Assembly (NCBI RefSeq): GCF_006438915.1 | Contig: NZ_RCZE01000002.1 | Span: 251,144-315,143 of the forward strand | DNA from: Pseudomonas arsenicoxydans | GTDB taxonomy: Bacteria; Pseudomonadota; Gammaproteobacteria; Pseudomonadales; Pseudomonadaceae | DNA: 64,000 bases | Reading direction: 5' to 3' | In this document: piece after piece, positions 16,608 through 25,447 of the stretch | Position numbering within the stretch: the stretch's first letter is position 1 | How the letters are laid out: every line of letters starts with the position of its first letter | The notes under the pieces: model-generated | Told to the model about the DNA's origin: nothing | The model's database searches: none | Seen by the model: only the letters and a program-made list of their open reading frames with translations | Translations under genes and position numbers: made by a program

Positions 16608-17759
16608 TTACAGACAAGTGGCCAATACTCGCGCAAGCTTTTGCGCGCGTGGATCCATCAAGACGTACGGCCCCAGTGTATTTGTCACAAAACCGAAGGC
16701 GACATCGTGTTCCGGGTCAGCAAAACCGATGGAGCCGCCAGCGCCCGGATGGCCGAACGCACGCGGGCCGAGGCCGTAGGTGGCGTTGGGAACGTCCGGT
16801 TGATCGAGCATGCAACCCAGACCGAATCGGGTCCGGGTCAATAAAGTCTTGTCGTCGCCGAGACTGTGTTCACGGGTCAGCTCATTGAGCATTTCGCCTT
16901 CCAGCAAACTGCCATCCAGCAGGCCGGCGTAGAACCCGGCCAGGCTGCGCGCATTGCCATGGCCGTTGGCGGCGGGTTGCTGCATGCGCCGCCACTCGGG
17001 TTTGTTAGTACTGGTCATGATCGACGGCGGATTGGTGAAGGCCCGGGTGGTCATGGCAGTCGGTTCACGCAGGGTCACTTGCAGCAGGCGCTGGGCGGCG
17101 GCATCGCCGACGTTGCCTTTGCCACGCGCAATGTGCGCCACGCGATGGAATTCTTCATCGGCCAGACCGACATGGAAATCCAGGCCCAATGGCTTGGCGA
17201 CGCGAGCGACGATGGATTCGCCCGGCCCACGACCGTCGGCGCGGCGCAGCAACTCGCCCACCAGCCAGCCGTAAGTGATCGCGGCGTAGCCGTGGCCTTG
17301 GCCCGGCGTCCACCACGGCGCTTCGGCCGCGAGGGCGTCGACCATGGTTTGCCAGTCGTAAAGGGCTTCCGGGGCCAGCAATTCGCGTAACGCCGGCAAG
17401 CCTGCCTGATGGCAGAGTAATTGACGCAAAGTCACGGATTCTTTGCCGGCGGCGGCAAATTCGGGCCAATAAAGGGCAACCGGGGCGTCCAGTTGCAGCT
17501 TGCCTTCAGCCACCAATTGCAGGGCCGTGACCGCGGTGAACGTCTTGGTGCAGGAGAACAGGTTGGCGATGGTGTCGCTGTGCCAGGCTTCGCTGCCATC
17601 CTTGTCGGCGGTGCCGGCCCAGAGGTCGAGGACGGTTTCACCGCCGACCTGGATGCACAAGGCTGCGCCACGTTCCTGAGTATCGTCGAACAGTGCCGCA
17701 AAAGCTTCGCGCACGGCTTCGAACTTGAGCTCGTAATGACCCTGAATCTGCACCCGCAT
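16608..17759 (-). CDS. Serine hydrolase of the beta-lactamase/EstB family
   Basis: This protein of about 383 residues has the class C beta-lactamase/D-Ala-D-Ala peptidase fold used by esterases such as EstB. The nucleophile motif Ser-x-x-Lys is SCTK in LFSCTKTFTAV (about residue 75), and the tyrosine motif is in YAAITYGWLVGELLR (about 165). FGHPGAGGS near the C-terminus is the third motif. There is no signal peptide, so it is probably a cytoplasmic esterase rather than a lactamase. ATG 17759 fits the family's usual start (MRVQIQGHYELKFEAVR); an ATG at 17795 is also possible. Confidence 0.88.
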   Translation of the reverse strand: MRVQIQGHYELKFEAVREAFAALFDDTQERGAALCIQVGGETVLDLWAGTADKDGSEAWHSDTIANLFSCTKTFTAVTALQLVAEGKLQLDAPVALYWPEFAAAGKESVTLRQLLCHQAGLPALRELLAPEALYDWQTMVDALAAEAPWWTPGQGHGYAAITYGWLVGELLRRADGRGPGESIVARVAKPLGLDFHVGLADEEFHRVAHIARGKGNVGDAAAQRLLQVTLREPTAMTTRAFTNPPSIMTSTNKPEWRRMQQPAANGHGNARSLAGFYAGLLDGSLLEGEMLNELTREHSLGDDKTLLTRTRFGLGCMLDQPDVPNATYGLGPRAFGHPGAGGSIGFADPEHDVAFGFVTNTLGPYVLMDPRAQKLARVLATCL

Positions 17760-17887
17760 TGCTCCCGGATAATCGCTATACAAAGTGGCCCGCATTGTTC
17801 CAGCCCTAGAGGGATTTGGGAACAGGGTTGGGCTGGGCGGTCGGCAGGTTATCTGCTTGCCTGAACATATTGCTGATGCTGATGACG

Positions 17888-17988
17888 CCTTCGCGAGCAA
17901 GCCCGCTCCCACATTCGATCGCATTCTTTCTGGAAGAACTTGGTTAAATGTGGGAGCGGCGGTGCGACGATTCGACTTGCTCGCGAAG
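17888..17988. repeat. REP doublet with one standard and one extended arm, outward orientation
   Basis: The left arm (17888-17912) is the standard class A core in reverse complement. The right arm starts GTGGGAGCGG but then has an insertion, CGGTGCGACGATTCGA, before CTTGCTCGCGAAG. The spacer contains CGATCGCATTC and GGTTAAATG. The copy at 28084 has the same variant in the other arm. Confidence 0.85.
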
Positions 17989-18012
17989 AACGTTGACGCG
18001 GTATTTCAGGAC

Positions 18013-20514
18013 TCAGTGCCCCTGGCCAGAATGCCCACCAGCTCCCCTGCCCGGGCCTTTGCCAGCCTCGGCCTTTCTGCCGCCTTCGGCATCGTGACTG
18101 GCCTTGTCTGCCTCGGCCGCCGCTTTCGCGGCCTCTTTGCCTAACTGATCGACAGCCGCTAGGTTGCTCTTGCGCACGGACTCCACAAACCCCTGGAACG
18201 GCAGGTCCGTAATCCCCACCAGACCAAAGTGACCATTCTCACCGTCCAGCAAACGCCCGGTCACGGGTTGGTCCAGGTACTGGAACCAATGCACGCCGAC
18301 AATCGAAGGTTCACTCAGCGCCTGCTTGAGGAAGTTCGCGTACGCCGGCCCACGGTCTTCTTCCTTGGCCAGTTGCGTCACGCCGCCCCAGAACGGACCG
18401 CGATCCGCCGAGCCAACGTTGAATTCGGTGATCAGCACCGGTTTGTCGAGGCTGCGCAGCTTGGCGAAGTCGTAACCGTCCTGCGGTTGCAGGGTGTACA
18501 TGTTGAAGCTCAACACGTCGCAATACTGCGCGCAGGAGTCCACGGCTTCCGGGGTGCTGATGGCGAAACGACCGCCCAGCAACAGCTGGTTCGGCGCGTG
18601 CCACTTCAGCGAGTCGGAAATGGTCTTGAAGTAGGTATCAGCGAAGACCTTCTGGAAGTATGTGAAGTCGGCCTCGATTTCCGGGTGGTCAGCGCTAGGC
18701 AGCGGCGGCACGAAGCCCGGGTCTTCCATCAACTCCCAAGCTGGCAAGTCGATGCCCCACGCTTTGGACAGCCCCGCCTGATTGCGATATTTGTCGCGCA
18801 GTTGCTTGAGGAACGCCCGTTTGGCCGGCACGTCGGTGGTCATTTTCAAGGTGCCGTAAGCCAAGGCGTAACGTGCTTTCGGGTCATCACCGGGACCGGC
18901 CCAGGCCAATTCGTTATCGGCGTAGTAGCCGATCAGCCATGGATCGTCGCGATGATCACGGGCGGCAATGGCCACGGCGCGTTCGGTGGCCATGGCGAAA
19001 CGTGGATCGAACGGGTCGGGCATGCCGCCCCACCAGTCGGTGCCGGTGCTGATGCTGGCGTAATCGCCGACGATCGACAGCGGTAAGGTGTACGGCACGC
19101 GATCAGCATCGCCGAGCGCCGGGGCGCTCCAGTTGCCGATAGTATTGAAGCCCCAGGCTTGCAGGCGATCCAGGGTGTGGCCGGTCCAGCGTTGCTCATC
19201 GACCACTGCTTTGCAGGGTTCGGAGGGTTTCTGCTCAGCCGTTTTCGCAACGGTTGCATCGGCCGCGCCGGTCTTGGCGGCTTCGGCAACTCCGGCTTCG
19301 GCGGTCGTAGGGGTTAGCGGTTGCTCGGCAGCCTTCTCGACCGTCGCTTCGACCGCACCGGCCTTGGCCGCTTCGGCAACGCCGGCCTTGGTGTCGCTGC
19401 CCAGCGCACACGGTTCGCCATACAGGCGCTGCAAGTTGGCACCGTAAAAATCGTACCAGCGACCGGCGTTGTAACCTCGGCCCTGATCGGCACCGTTACC
19501 GCCACGGTTGTCACCTTCGCCAAAATGGCTGGCCAGCGCTTCGTCGGGTTTCGGCAGGGACTCGAACATCCACTCACGGCCGGCGACGTAGGTCTGGTTG
19601 ACGTCCGGGGTCACGGTGTTGACCCCAAGCGAATAGAACGGATGCCCTTGCGGGGTCACCAGGTACCAGCGACCGTCGCGCTTTTCAGTGCGGAAAAAGC
19701 CGCTGGCCTTGAACGTCGGGCCTTTGGTCCAGCCACCGAAGGTGTCCAGAGAGGATTTCTCACGCTCGGCCAGCCAGGTTTTCAGTTGTTGCTGTTCCTT
19801 GGCGGCGGCGCTTTTCAGTTGTTCATCGCTGCTGATCTTTTCCGGCCATTTGGCCCGGGTCGACTGACCGTAAGCATCCACCAGCCCGCCATAAACGGCG
19901 TGGGTCACGGCCTCACCGTCCTGCACGCCAAAGCGTTCGAGCAAGATGTTCTGGGCCACTTTCGGTTGATCCATCGACAAGGTCACCGACACCACCTGGC
20001 GGCGATCCAGTTCACCGGCACTGCTGGCCAGCAAAATGCGCTGGCCATCGACCATCATCGGCATCGGCGGCCCGGCTTTCATGCCCTGGCTCAACGATGA
20101 ACTTGCCACCAACGGTACCAGCAAGGTCTGCGCAGGACCGGCCGGCAAATCGACGCGACTGACCAGCGTCTTGCCGTCATTGCTCTGGATTTTCACGTAC
20201 AGGGTCACGGCCCAATCCATTGCGCTCTGGATTCGCAGGCTCATGACGCCCGACTGTGACCAGTCCCAGGCACCGGTTTGCGGAGTCAAACGCAAACTCG
20301 GCTGGGCCACCGGGTTGAATGTCACCCGACGCAACACTTCGCCTTCGGCTGTTTGCTCCGCATTGGATTGCGGCAGGTTGGCGTCCTGAGTCGCCACCTG
20401 GACCACATCAGCGGGGCGAACAAAGTTGAACAGCGTCTGTTGGCCGGCGGGGGCCGCCAGCAAAGGGGCTGCGAACATCAGGGCAAATACGGCGGGCAAC
20501 GAACGGCGAATCAT
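18013..20514 (-). CDS. Agarase-like glycoside hydrolase (clan GH-A), secreted
   Basis: This protein of about 833 residues has a Sec signal peptide (MIRRSLPAVFALMFAAPLLAA). Residues 30-200 look like a carbohydrate-binding jelly roll, and the rest is a TIM-barrel glycosidase annotated in pseudomonads as beta-agarase-like. The clan GH-A catalytic pair is visible: Asn-Glu in GYYADNELAW (about residue 534) and the nucleophile Glu in VLITEFNVGS (about 697). An Ala/Glu-rich insert with two similar 23-residue units (about 370-430) interrupts the barrel. The C-terminus is Lys/Gly-rich. ATG 20514 is chosen for the signal peptide; AGGGAG lies 12 bases upstream. The natural polysaccharide is unknown. Confidence 0.82.
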   Translation of the reverse strand: MIRRSLPAVFALMFAAPLLAAPAGQQTLFNFVRPADVVQVATQDANLPQSNAEQTAEGEVLRRVTFNPVAQPSLRLTPQTGAWDWSQSGVMSLRIQSAMDWAVTLYVKIQSNDGKTLVSRVDLPAGPAQTLLVPLVASSSLSQGMKAGPPMPMMVDGQRILLASSAGELDRRQVVSVTLSMDQPKVAQNILLERFGVQDGEAVTHAVYGGLVDAYGQSTRAKWPEKISSDEQLKSAAAKEQQQLKTWLAEREKSSLDTFGGWTKGPTFKASGFFRTEKRDGRWYLVTPQGHPFYSLGVNTVTPDVNQTYVAGREWMFESLPKPDEALASHFGEGDNRGGNGADQGRGYNAGRWYDFYGANLQRLYGEPCALGSDTKAGVAEAAKAGAVEATVEKAAEQPLTPTTAEAGVAEAAKTGAADATVAKTAEQKPSEPCKAVVDEQRWTGHTLDRLQAWGFNTIGNWSAPALGDADRVPYTLPLSIVGDYASISTGTDWWGGMPDPFDPRFAMATERAVAIAARDHRDDPWLIGYYADNELAWAGPGDDPKARYALAYGTLKMTTDVPAKRAFLKQLRDKYRNQAGLSKAWGIDLPAWELMEDPGFVPPLPSADHPEIEADFTYFQKVFADTYFKTISDSLKWHAPNQLLLGGRFAISTPEAVDSCAQYCDVLSFNMYTLQPQDGYDFAKLRSLDKPVLITEFNVGSADRGPFWGGVTQLAKEEDRGPAYANFLKQALSEPSIVGVHWFQYLDQPVTGRLLDGENGHFGLVGITDLPFQGFVESVRKSNLAAVDQLGKEAAKAAAEADKASHDAEGGRKAEAGKGPGRGAGGHSGQGH

Positions 20515-20609
20515 AGGAACGTGTTTCTCCCTAACGACCTTCAATGGTCAGTGGAAAAGCGATGGTAGAGAGATAGACAACGCGGTGGGCAAATGTGCCC
20601 ACCGGTGTA

Positions 20610-22754
20610 TCAGGAAATTTCGCGACGGAACGGCGGCAGCGCATTAAGGATGGCTTTGCCGTAACGCTGGGTGACCAGACGTCGATCGAGCAAGGTGATG
20701 GTGCCGCGATCCTCTTCGGTACGCAGCAAGCGACCGCAGGCCTGGACCAGCTTCAGCGAGGCATCCGGCACGGAGATCTCCATGAACGGATTGCCGCCAC
20801 GGGCCTCGATCCATTCCGCCAGCGCTGCTTCGACGGGATCATCCGGCACCGAGAACGGAATCTTCGCGATCACCACGTGCTCGCAGTACGCACCCGGCAA
20901 GTCGACCCCTTCGGCAAAACTCGCGAGGCCGAACAGCACACTCGAATCCCCGCCATCGACGCGCGCCTTGTGCTTGTTCAAGGTTTCCTGCTTCGACAGG
21001 TTGCCTTGAATGAAAACTTGCTTGCGCCAGTCGCGGTCGAGGCCGTCGAACACGTCCTGCATCTGTTTGCGCGAAGAGAACAGCACCAGCGTGCCCCGGG
21101 AGCCTTCAACCAGTTGCGGCAGATCACGAATGATCGCCGCGGTGTGGGCCGGTGCATCCCGCGGATCGGCCTTCAGGTCCGGCACTCGCAGCACGCCGGC
21201 ATCGGCGTGGTGAAACGGGCTCGGGACCACGGCGGTCACGGCTTTTTTCGGCAGACCGGCACGCATGCGGAAACGGTCGAACGTGCCGAGGGCCGTCAGG
21301 GTTGCCGACGTTACCAACGCGCCGTAAGCCACGTTCCACAGGTTGCGCCGGAGCATTTCCGCCGCAAGGATCGGGCTGGCGTTTACCTCGATGTCGAACA
21401 GCGAACCGCTTTCGGCCAACGTCAGCCAACGGGCCATGGGCGGGTTGTCTTCCGGGTCTTCAGCGGTGAATGCCACCCACAACTCCCAGTTGCCCGAGGA
21501 ACGGGACAACAGGCTGCCAAACAGCGGATACCACTCTTCAGCCTGATTACTGGCGATGCCGATGTTCACCTCGCCGTCCATGCCTTCCTTGAGCAACTCG
21601 GTGAGCCGGGTGAACAGGTCGGTGAGCCGGGCAAAGCCCTTCTTCAACTCGACACCCATCTCGCGCATGTGCTCGGGAATCACCCCGCCGACGAAGCGGT
21701 GTCGCGGCCGCTCGCGACCTTCAACGTCTTCGCCGGGTTTGAAGTCGGCGACCTGCTCGCAGGCGGTGAACATGAATTGTTGCTGGGTCTTGATCTCGCG
21801 GGCCAACTCCGGCACTTGCTCGATCAACTTGCCCAAATCGCCGGGCAGCGGGTGCTGGGCCAGCAGTTTGGTGAGGTTTTTCGCGGTGGTTTCCAGCCAA
21901 TCGGCGGTCGAACGCAGGCGCGTGTAATGGGCGAAGTGGCCGATGGCCTTGTCCGGCAGGTGATGGCCTTCGTCGAACACGTAGATAGTGTCGCGCGGGT
22001 CCGGCAGCACGGCACCGCCGCCCAAGGCGAGGTCGGCCAGCACCATGTCGTGGTTGGTGACGATGACGTCAACCTTGCCCATGCCTTCGCGGGCCTTATA
22101 AAAGGCGCACTGGCCGAAGTTCGGGCAATGGCGGTTGGTGCACTGGCTGTGATCGGTGGTCAGACGCGCCCAGTCGGCATCTTCCAGCGCCGTGGACCAA
22201 CTGTCGCGGTCGCCGTCCCATTTATTGCCGGCGAGTTTTTCGATCATGCTGGTGAACAGCTTCTGACTGGCCTCGTCGACCTCGATCTTGAAGCCTTCTT
22301 CTTCGAACAACTGCGCCGTGGCCGTTTGTGCGTGGCCTTCCTGCAGCAACATGTCGAGCTTGGACAGGCACATGTAGCGCCCACGGCCCTTGGCCAACGC
22401 GAAGCTGAAATTCAGCCCGCTGTTGCGCATCAGGTCGGGCAAATCCTTGTAGACGATCTGCTCTTGCAGGGCGACGGTGGCCGTGGCGATCACCAGGCGT
22501 TTGCCGGCCGCCTTGGCGGTCGGGATCGCCGCCAGGCTGTAGGCCACGGTTTTGCCGGTACCGGTGCCGGCTTCCACCGCAACAATCGCGGGGTCGCCAC
22601 TGCGCCGGCCTTCGTCGTCGGTGTCGATATCCCCGAGGACCTTGGCAATTTCGGCGATCATCAGGCGTTGGCCGTAGCGCGGCTTGAGGCTCTTGGCTTC
22701 GAGAAAACGCGAATAGGCGCCCTGGATCGTGGTTTTGAGTTCGGTGCTGATCAT
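20610..22754 (-). CDS. dinG: ATP-dependent DNA helicase DinG
   Basis: This 714-residue superfamily 2 helicase (XPD/DinG type) unwinds DNA and R-loops 5' to 3' and belongs to the SOS response in E. coli. Walker A is VEAGTGTGKTVAYSLA (about residue 66), the DEAH box is VFDEGHHL (about 265), and the four-cysteine iron-sulfur cluster is seen at RYMCLSK and CTNRHCPNFGQCAF. The C-terminal helicase motifs VQACGRLLRTEEDRG and DRRL are present. No clear LexA box was found in the 100 bases upstream. Confidence 0.96.
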   Translation of the reverse strand: MISTELKTTIQGAYSRFLEAKSLKPRYGQRLMIAEIAKVLGDIDTDDEGRRSGDPAIVAVEAGTGTGKTVAYSLAAIPTAKAAGKRLVIATATVALQEQIVYKDLPDLMRNSGLNFSFALAKGRGRYMCLSKLDMLLQEGHAQTATAQLFEEEGFKIEVDEASQKLFTSMIEKLAGNKWDGDRDSWSTALEDADWARLTTDHSQCTNRHCPNFGQCAFYKAREGMGKVDVIVTNHDMVLADLALGGGAVLPDPRDTIYVFDEGHHLPDKAIGHFAHYTRLRSTADWLETTAKNLTKLLAQHPLPGDLGKLIEQVPELAREIKTQQQFMFTACEQVADFKPGEDVEGRERPRHRFVGGVIPEHMREMGVELKKGFARLTDLFTRLTELLKEGMDGEVNIGIASNQAEEWYPLFGSLLSRSSGNWELWVAFTAEDPEDNPPMARWLTLAESGSLFDIEVNASPILAAEMLRRNLWNVAYGALVTSATLTALGTFDRFRMRAGLPKKAVTAVVPSPFHHADAGVLRVPDLKADPRDAPAHTAAIIRDLPQLVEGSRGTLVLFSSRKQMQDVFDGLDRDWRKQVFIQGNLSKQETLNKHKARVDGGDSSVLFGLASFAEGVDLPGAYCEHVVIAKIPFSVPDDPVEAALAEWIEARGGNPFMEISVPDASLKLVQACGRLLRTEEDRGTITLLDRRLVTQRYGKAILNALPPFRREIS

Positions 22755-22853
22755 GGATTGTCGGGCGCTAAAAACGCTGGATAAATTTTCAGTAGTTCAG
22801 TTCGGCGGCTATCATACCCCGCTAATGAATCCCGCGCAGAACGGAGTACCCCA

Positions 22854-23318
22854 ATGACACCTTTTGGCATCGTTTATACCCTGCATGTCCTGTCCGCCCT
22901 GGTGTGGGTGGGCGGCATGTTTTTCGCCTGGATGGTCTTGCGCCCCGCTGCCATGAAAGCGCTGGAAGGCCCGGCCCGCTTGAAGCTGTGGGTGGAAGTG
23001 TTTCAAGGATTTTTCCGCTGGGTCTGGGTCGCGGTGGTGCTGCTGCCGATCAGCGGGGTCGGCATGATTCATCTGCAACACATCGGGTTCGAGACCGCGC
23101 CGCGTTATGTGCAGGTGATGATGGGGTTGTACATAGTGATGACGGCGCTGTTTATCCGGATCCAGGCGTTGATACTGCCGGAGTTGCGCACAGCGGTGAC
23201 GGCGCAGGATTGGCCGGCGGGTGCTGCGGTGCTCGGGAAGATTCGGCGGTTGGTGGGCATTAATCTGCTGGTGGGTCTGTTGCTGGTAGCGATTGCTGCG
23301 GCCCGGCCGATGTTCTGA
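22854..23318 (+). CDS. CopD-family integral membrane protein
   Basis: This 154-residue protein has four hydrophobic helices (about residues 3-25, 50-70, 80-105 and 130-150) and the N-terminal motif LHVLSALVWVGGMFFAWMVLRP, typical of CopD-domain proteins. The His and Trp in the first helix match the family's likely haem or copper ligand site. These short stand-alone proteins are of unproven function. It diverges from dinG across about 100 bases that must hold both promoters. Confidence 0.85.
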   Translation: MTPFGIVYTLHVLSALVWVGGMFFAWMVLRPAAMKALEGPARLKLWVEVFQGFFRWVWVAVVLLPISGVGMIHLQHIGFETAPRYVQVMMGLYIVMTALFIRIQALILPELRTAVTAQDWPAGAAVLGKIRRLVGINLLVGLLLVAIAAARPMF

Positions 23319-23332
23319 GTCGTTCACTCCTT

Positions 23333-23444
23333 GTGGCGAGGGAGCTTGCTCCCGCTCCAGTGCGCAGCACTGGCAAAATCTCGGAAACGCTCACGCACTT
23401 GGGGCTGCTTCGCAACCCAGCGGGAGCAAGCCCCCTCGCCACAA
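23333..23444. repeat. REP doublet, class B
   Basis: The arms TGTGGCGAGGGAGCTTGCTCCCGCT and its near reverse complement enclose about 60 bases that contain a second small inverted pair (GCGCAGCACTG / TGCTTCGCA). This class shares the GAGC-TTGCTC heart with class A but has different flanks. Confidence 0.88.
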
Positions 23445-23460
23445 AGGGTCCCGGTCGGTT

Positions 23461-24219
23461 TTATAGACGCTGAATGGTTACAGAACCCGCCGCACCAGTA
23501 GGCCCAGGCTGGCCATCCGCACCCGGACGGCCACTTTTGCCGCCATCGGCCTTGTACACCAGACAGCCTTTGGACTGGCCACCCGCCCCCGGTTTGCCAC
23601 CAGAACCGGCAAGACCTCCGGCACCGCCAGCGACCTGCACCTTGATTTTATCCGCCGGGTAATCGAGCGGCACTTCCAGCTTTACCAGCGCGCCCGCAGC
23701 CCCCGGCTGACCATCACTGCCATCGCTGCCATCGGCACCGCGACCGGCCTGACCATACGTACAACCCGGGTCCTGGCCATTGGCGCCGTCAAGACCGAAA
23801 AACCCCGGTGCGCCCGCGCCGCCGCGAGCATCTACCAACAATTGCGGTGCGTTCAACGCCTTGATCTGCAAAGTCAGGTTGCGCCCCGAGCGTGCCGCCT
23901 TCTGGAAGCTCCCCGGCGCGCCCCGCGCGGTGATCTGGCTGCCTTCCGACAACTCGGCACGGTGCACTTTAAATTCCAGCGGTTGTTCACCCGGCACGAT
24001 CGCAATTCGCGCCTCACGCCCCAGGTGCAATTCGCCCACCGTCACTTCGGTGACGTTCGAGGGAATCAGCAAAGTGCCGTAATCGGCGACTTCCAGCCGC
24101 TCCAATTGCAAGGTGCTGGCCGTGTTGGGCAAGCGCATCAGCGAGTTGGCTTCGACACTGACAACCTGAGCGCAGGCCAATGGACTGATAAATGCGGCGA
24201 GCAGACAGAGATTACGCAT
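23461..24219 (-). CDS. Collagen-like glycine-rich exported protein
   Basis: This protein of 252 residues has a signal peptide (MRNLCLLAAFISPLACA). Residues 20-125 look like a beta domain without known family. From about 125 on there are Gly-x-y stretches with many Pro, Ala and Asp (GGAGAPGFFGLDG, GADGSDGSDGQPGAAG, GADGQPGPTGAAG), broken by a beta-like strand region LEVPLDYPADKIKVQVAG and two Cys. This resembles bacterial collagen-like or Pro/Gly-rich surface proteins. The start at 24219 overlaps the end of the DUF1145 gene by eight bases, so the two are co-transcribed. Confidence 0.8.
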   Translation of the reverse strand: MRNLCLLAAFISPLACAQVVSVEANSLMRLPNTASTLQLERLEVADYGTLLIPSNVTEVTVGELHLGREARIAIVPGEQPLEFKVHRAELSEGSQITARGAPGSFQKAARSGRNLTLQIKALNAPQLLVDARGGAGAPGFFGLDGANGQDPGCTYGQAGRGADGSDGSDGQPGAAGALVKLEVPLDYPADKIKVQVAGGAGGLAGSGGKPGAGGQSKGCLVYKADGGKSGRPGADGQPGPTGAAGSVTIQRL

Positions 24220-24490
24220 GGGAAGCCTTCGGTGCGGAGGGAGCTGGAATGGTTTGAAGATGGAAGACGCCGAAAATGGCAATCTGCAGACGGTCACGCC
24301 AAGGGTGGGCGCGGCCTTTGAGGCTGCGGTTGCAGAACACCAGTTCCAGCACATGAAATAGTGCCAGCAGGCCCCCGGCCAGTTTGACCAACGGGTGCAG
24401 CGGATAAACAAACGGCGTGAGCAGATTGACCAGCACCACCAACCAGAACAGCAGGGTCAATAACTTCCCCAGCCCCCAAAACACCTTCAT
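24212..24490 (-). CDS. DUF1145-family small membrane protein
   Basis: This 92-residue protein has two hydrophobic helices (about 5-30 and 36-55) and a conserved stretch FHVLELVFCNRSLKGRAHPWRDRLQIAIFGVFH, the signature of DUF1145 (E. coli YhhL-like). No activity is known. It is the first gene of a two-gene unit with the collagen-like gene. Confidence 0.88.
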   Translation of the reverse strand: MKVFWGLGKLLTLLFWLVVLVNLLTPFVYPLHPLVKLAGGLLALFHVLELVFCNRSLKGRAHPWRDRLQIAIFGVFHLQTIPAPSAPKASHA

Positions 24491-24638
24491 ACGCTCCCCC
24501 GTTGATCATTATTCTTTGGGGGCACAGTAACGGCTTCCACGCGGGATGCGCCAGAGGGCAACGGAAAATTCTTCATGAAGACCGCCGAATGGCCATCGAC
24601 ATCACCGGTTTGGTGTGCCGATGGCTCTATTTCGAGGC

Positions 24639-25358
24639 TTAGCGATTAATGTGCAATTCCACGCGACGATTTTTCGAACGGCCTTCGTCAGTCGAGTTAT
24701 CGGCGATGGGCTGACTTTCGCCCTTGCCTTCACTGGTGAGTTTGTTCGGGTCCAGACCCTGGTTCATCAGATAAGCCGCCACGCTGGTGGCGCGACGTTC
24801 CGACAAAAATTGGTTGTAGGTATCGGAACCGACACTGTCGGTATAGCCGACCACTTTGATACTCACCACATCGGCGCTTTGCAATTTCGGCATCAGCGCA
24901 TTCAGCTGATTTTGCGCCGCCGGGGTCACGTCGGATTTATTGAACGCGAACAGCACATCGCCCGCATCGTTGAGGGTGATGACTTCCTCGGGTACAGGTT
25001 CGGCGGGTTTCACGCTGGCCGGGTATTGCGGCAGCGGACAACCACGGTGATCGACCGGGGTATTGGCCGGGGTATCGGGGCAACGATCACGTCGATCGAA
25101 AATGCCGTCGCCATCTTCGTCGCCATCCTGGGCGTAACAGATCAAGCCGCCAGTCAGGATTCCAAGCGCTGCTCCTCCGGCCGCCCAGCCGCCACTTTCG
25201 ATGGCGCCCAAGCCGCCGCCGACCAGTCCGCCAATGACGCTGCAGATCGGCCAGGTGCGTTGATTGAGGGGGGCAGTGCCATCACTGTGAGTTGCGCAAC
25301 CGGTCAACAGGCTGCCAAGCAGCAGAACCGGTAGGACGGTCCTTGTGAGAACGCTCAT
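24639..25358 (-). CDS. OmpA-family lipoprotein with thrombospondin type 3-like repeat (copy 1)
   Basis: This 239-residue outer-membrane lipoprotein (lipobox LLTGC) contains a glycine-zipper segment (GGLVGGGLGAIESGGWAAGGAALG, about 43-66), a calcium-binding TSP3-type loop DGDEDGDGIFDRRDRCPD (about 78-95), and a C-terminal OmpA domain (YTDSVGSDTYNQFLSERRA, GRSKNRRVELHINR). It anchors the outer membrane to peptidoglycan. The neighbouring gene at 25448 is a clear paralogue, in the same orientation 90 bases upstream. Confidence 0.92.
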   Translation of the reverse strand: MSVLTRTVLPVLLLGSLLTGCATHSDGTAPLNQRTWPICSVIGGLVGGGLGAIESGGWAAGGAALGILTGGLICYAQDGDEDGDGIFDRRDRCPDTPANTPVDHRGCPLPQYPASVKPAEPVPEEVITLNDAGDVLFAFNKSDVTPAAQNQLNALMPKLQSADVVSIKVVGYTDSVGSDTYNQFLSERRATSVAAYLMNQGLDPNKLTSEGKGESQPIADNSTDEGRSKNRRVELHINR

Positions 25359-25447
25359 ATTGAAAGCTCCTGTGTTACCGGCCCATACCGGTTACACAGG
25401 AGTAAAGACCCGCATCCGCGACTACACAAGCCGCGGAGCGGAGGGAC

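Noticed and set aside
16608..17759. Antibiotic resistance beta-lactamase
   Set aside because: The Ser-x-x-Lys motif is present, but there is no signal peptide and the protein resembles EstB-type esterases more than class C lactamases.
20595..22784. A 729-codon plus-strand frame over dinG
   Set aside because: Antisense to dinG, whose helicase motifs and iron-sulfur cysteines are complete; no start signals or known domain on the plus strand.
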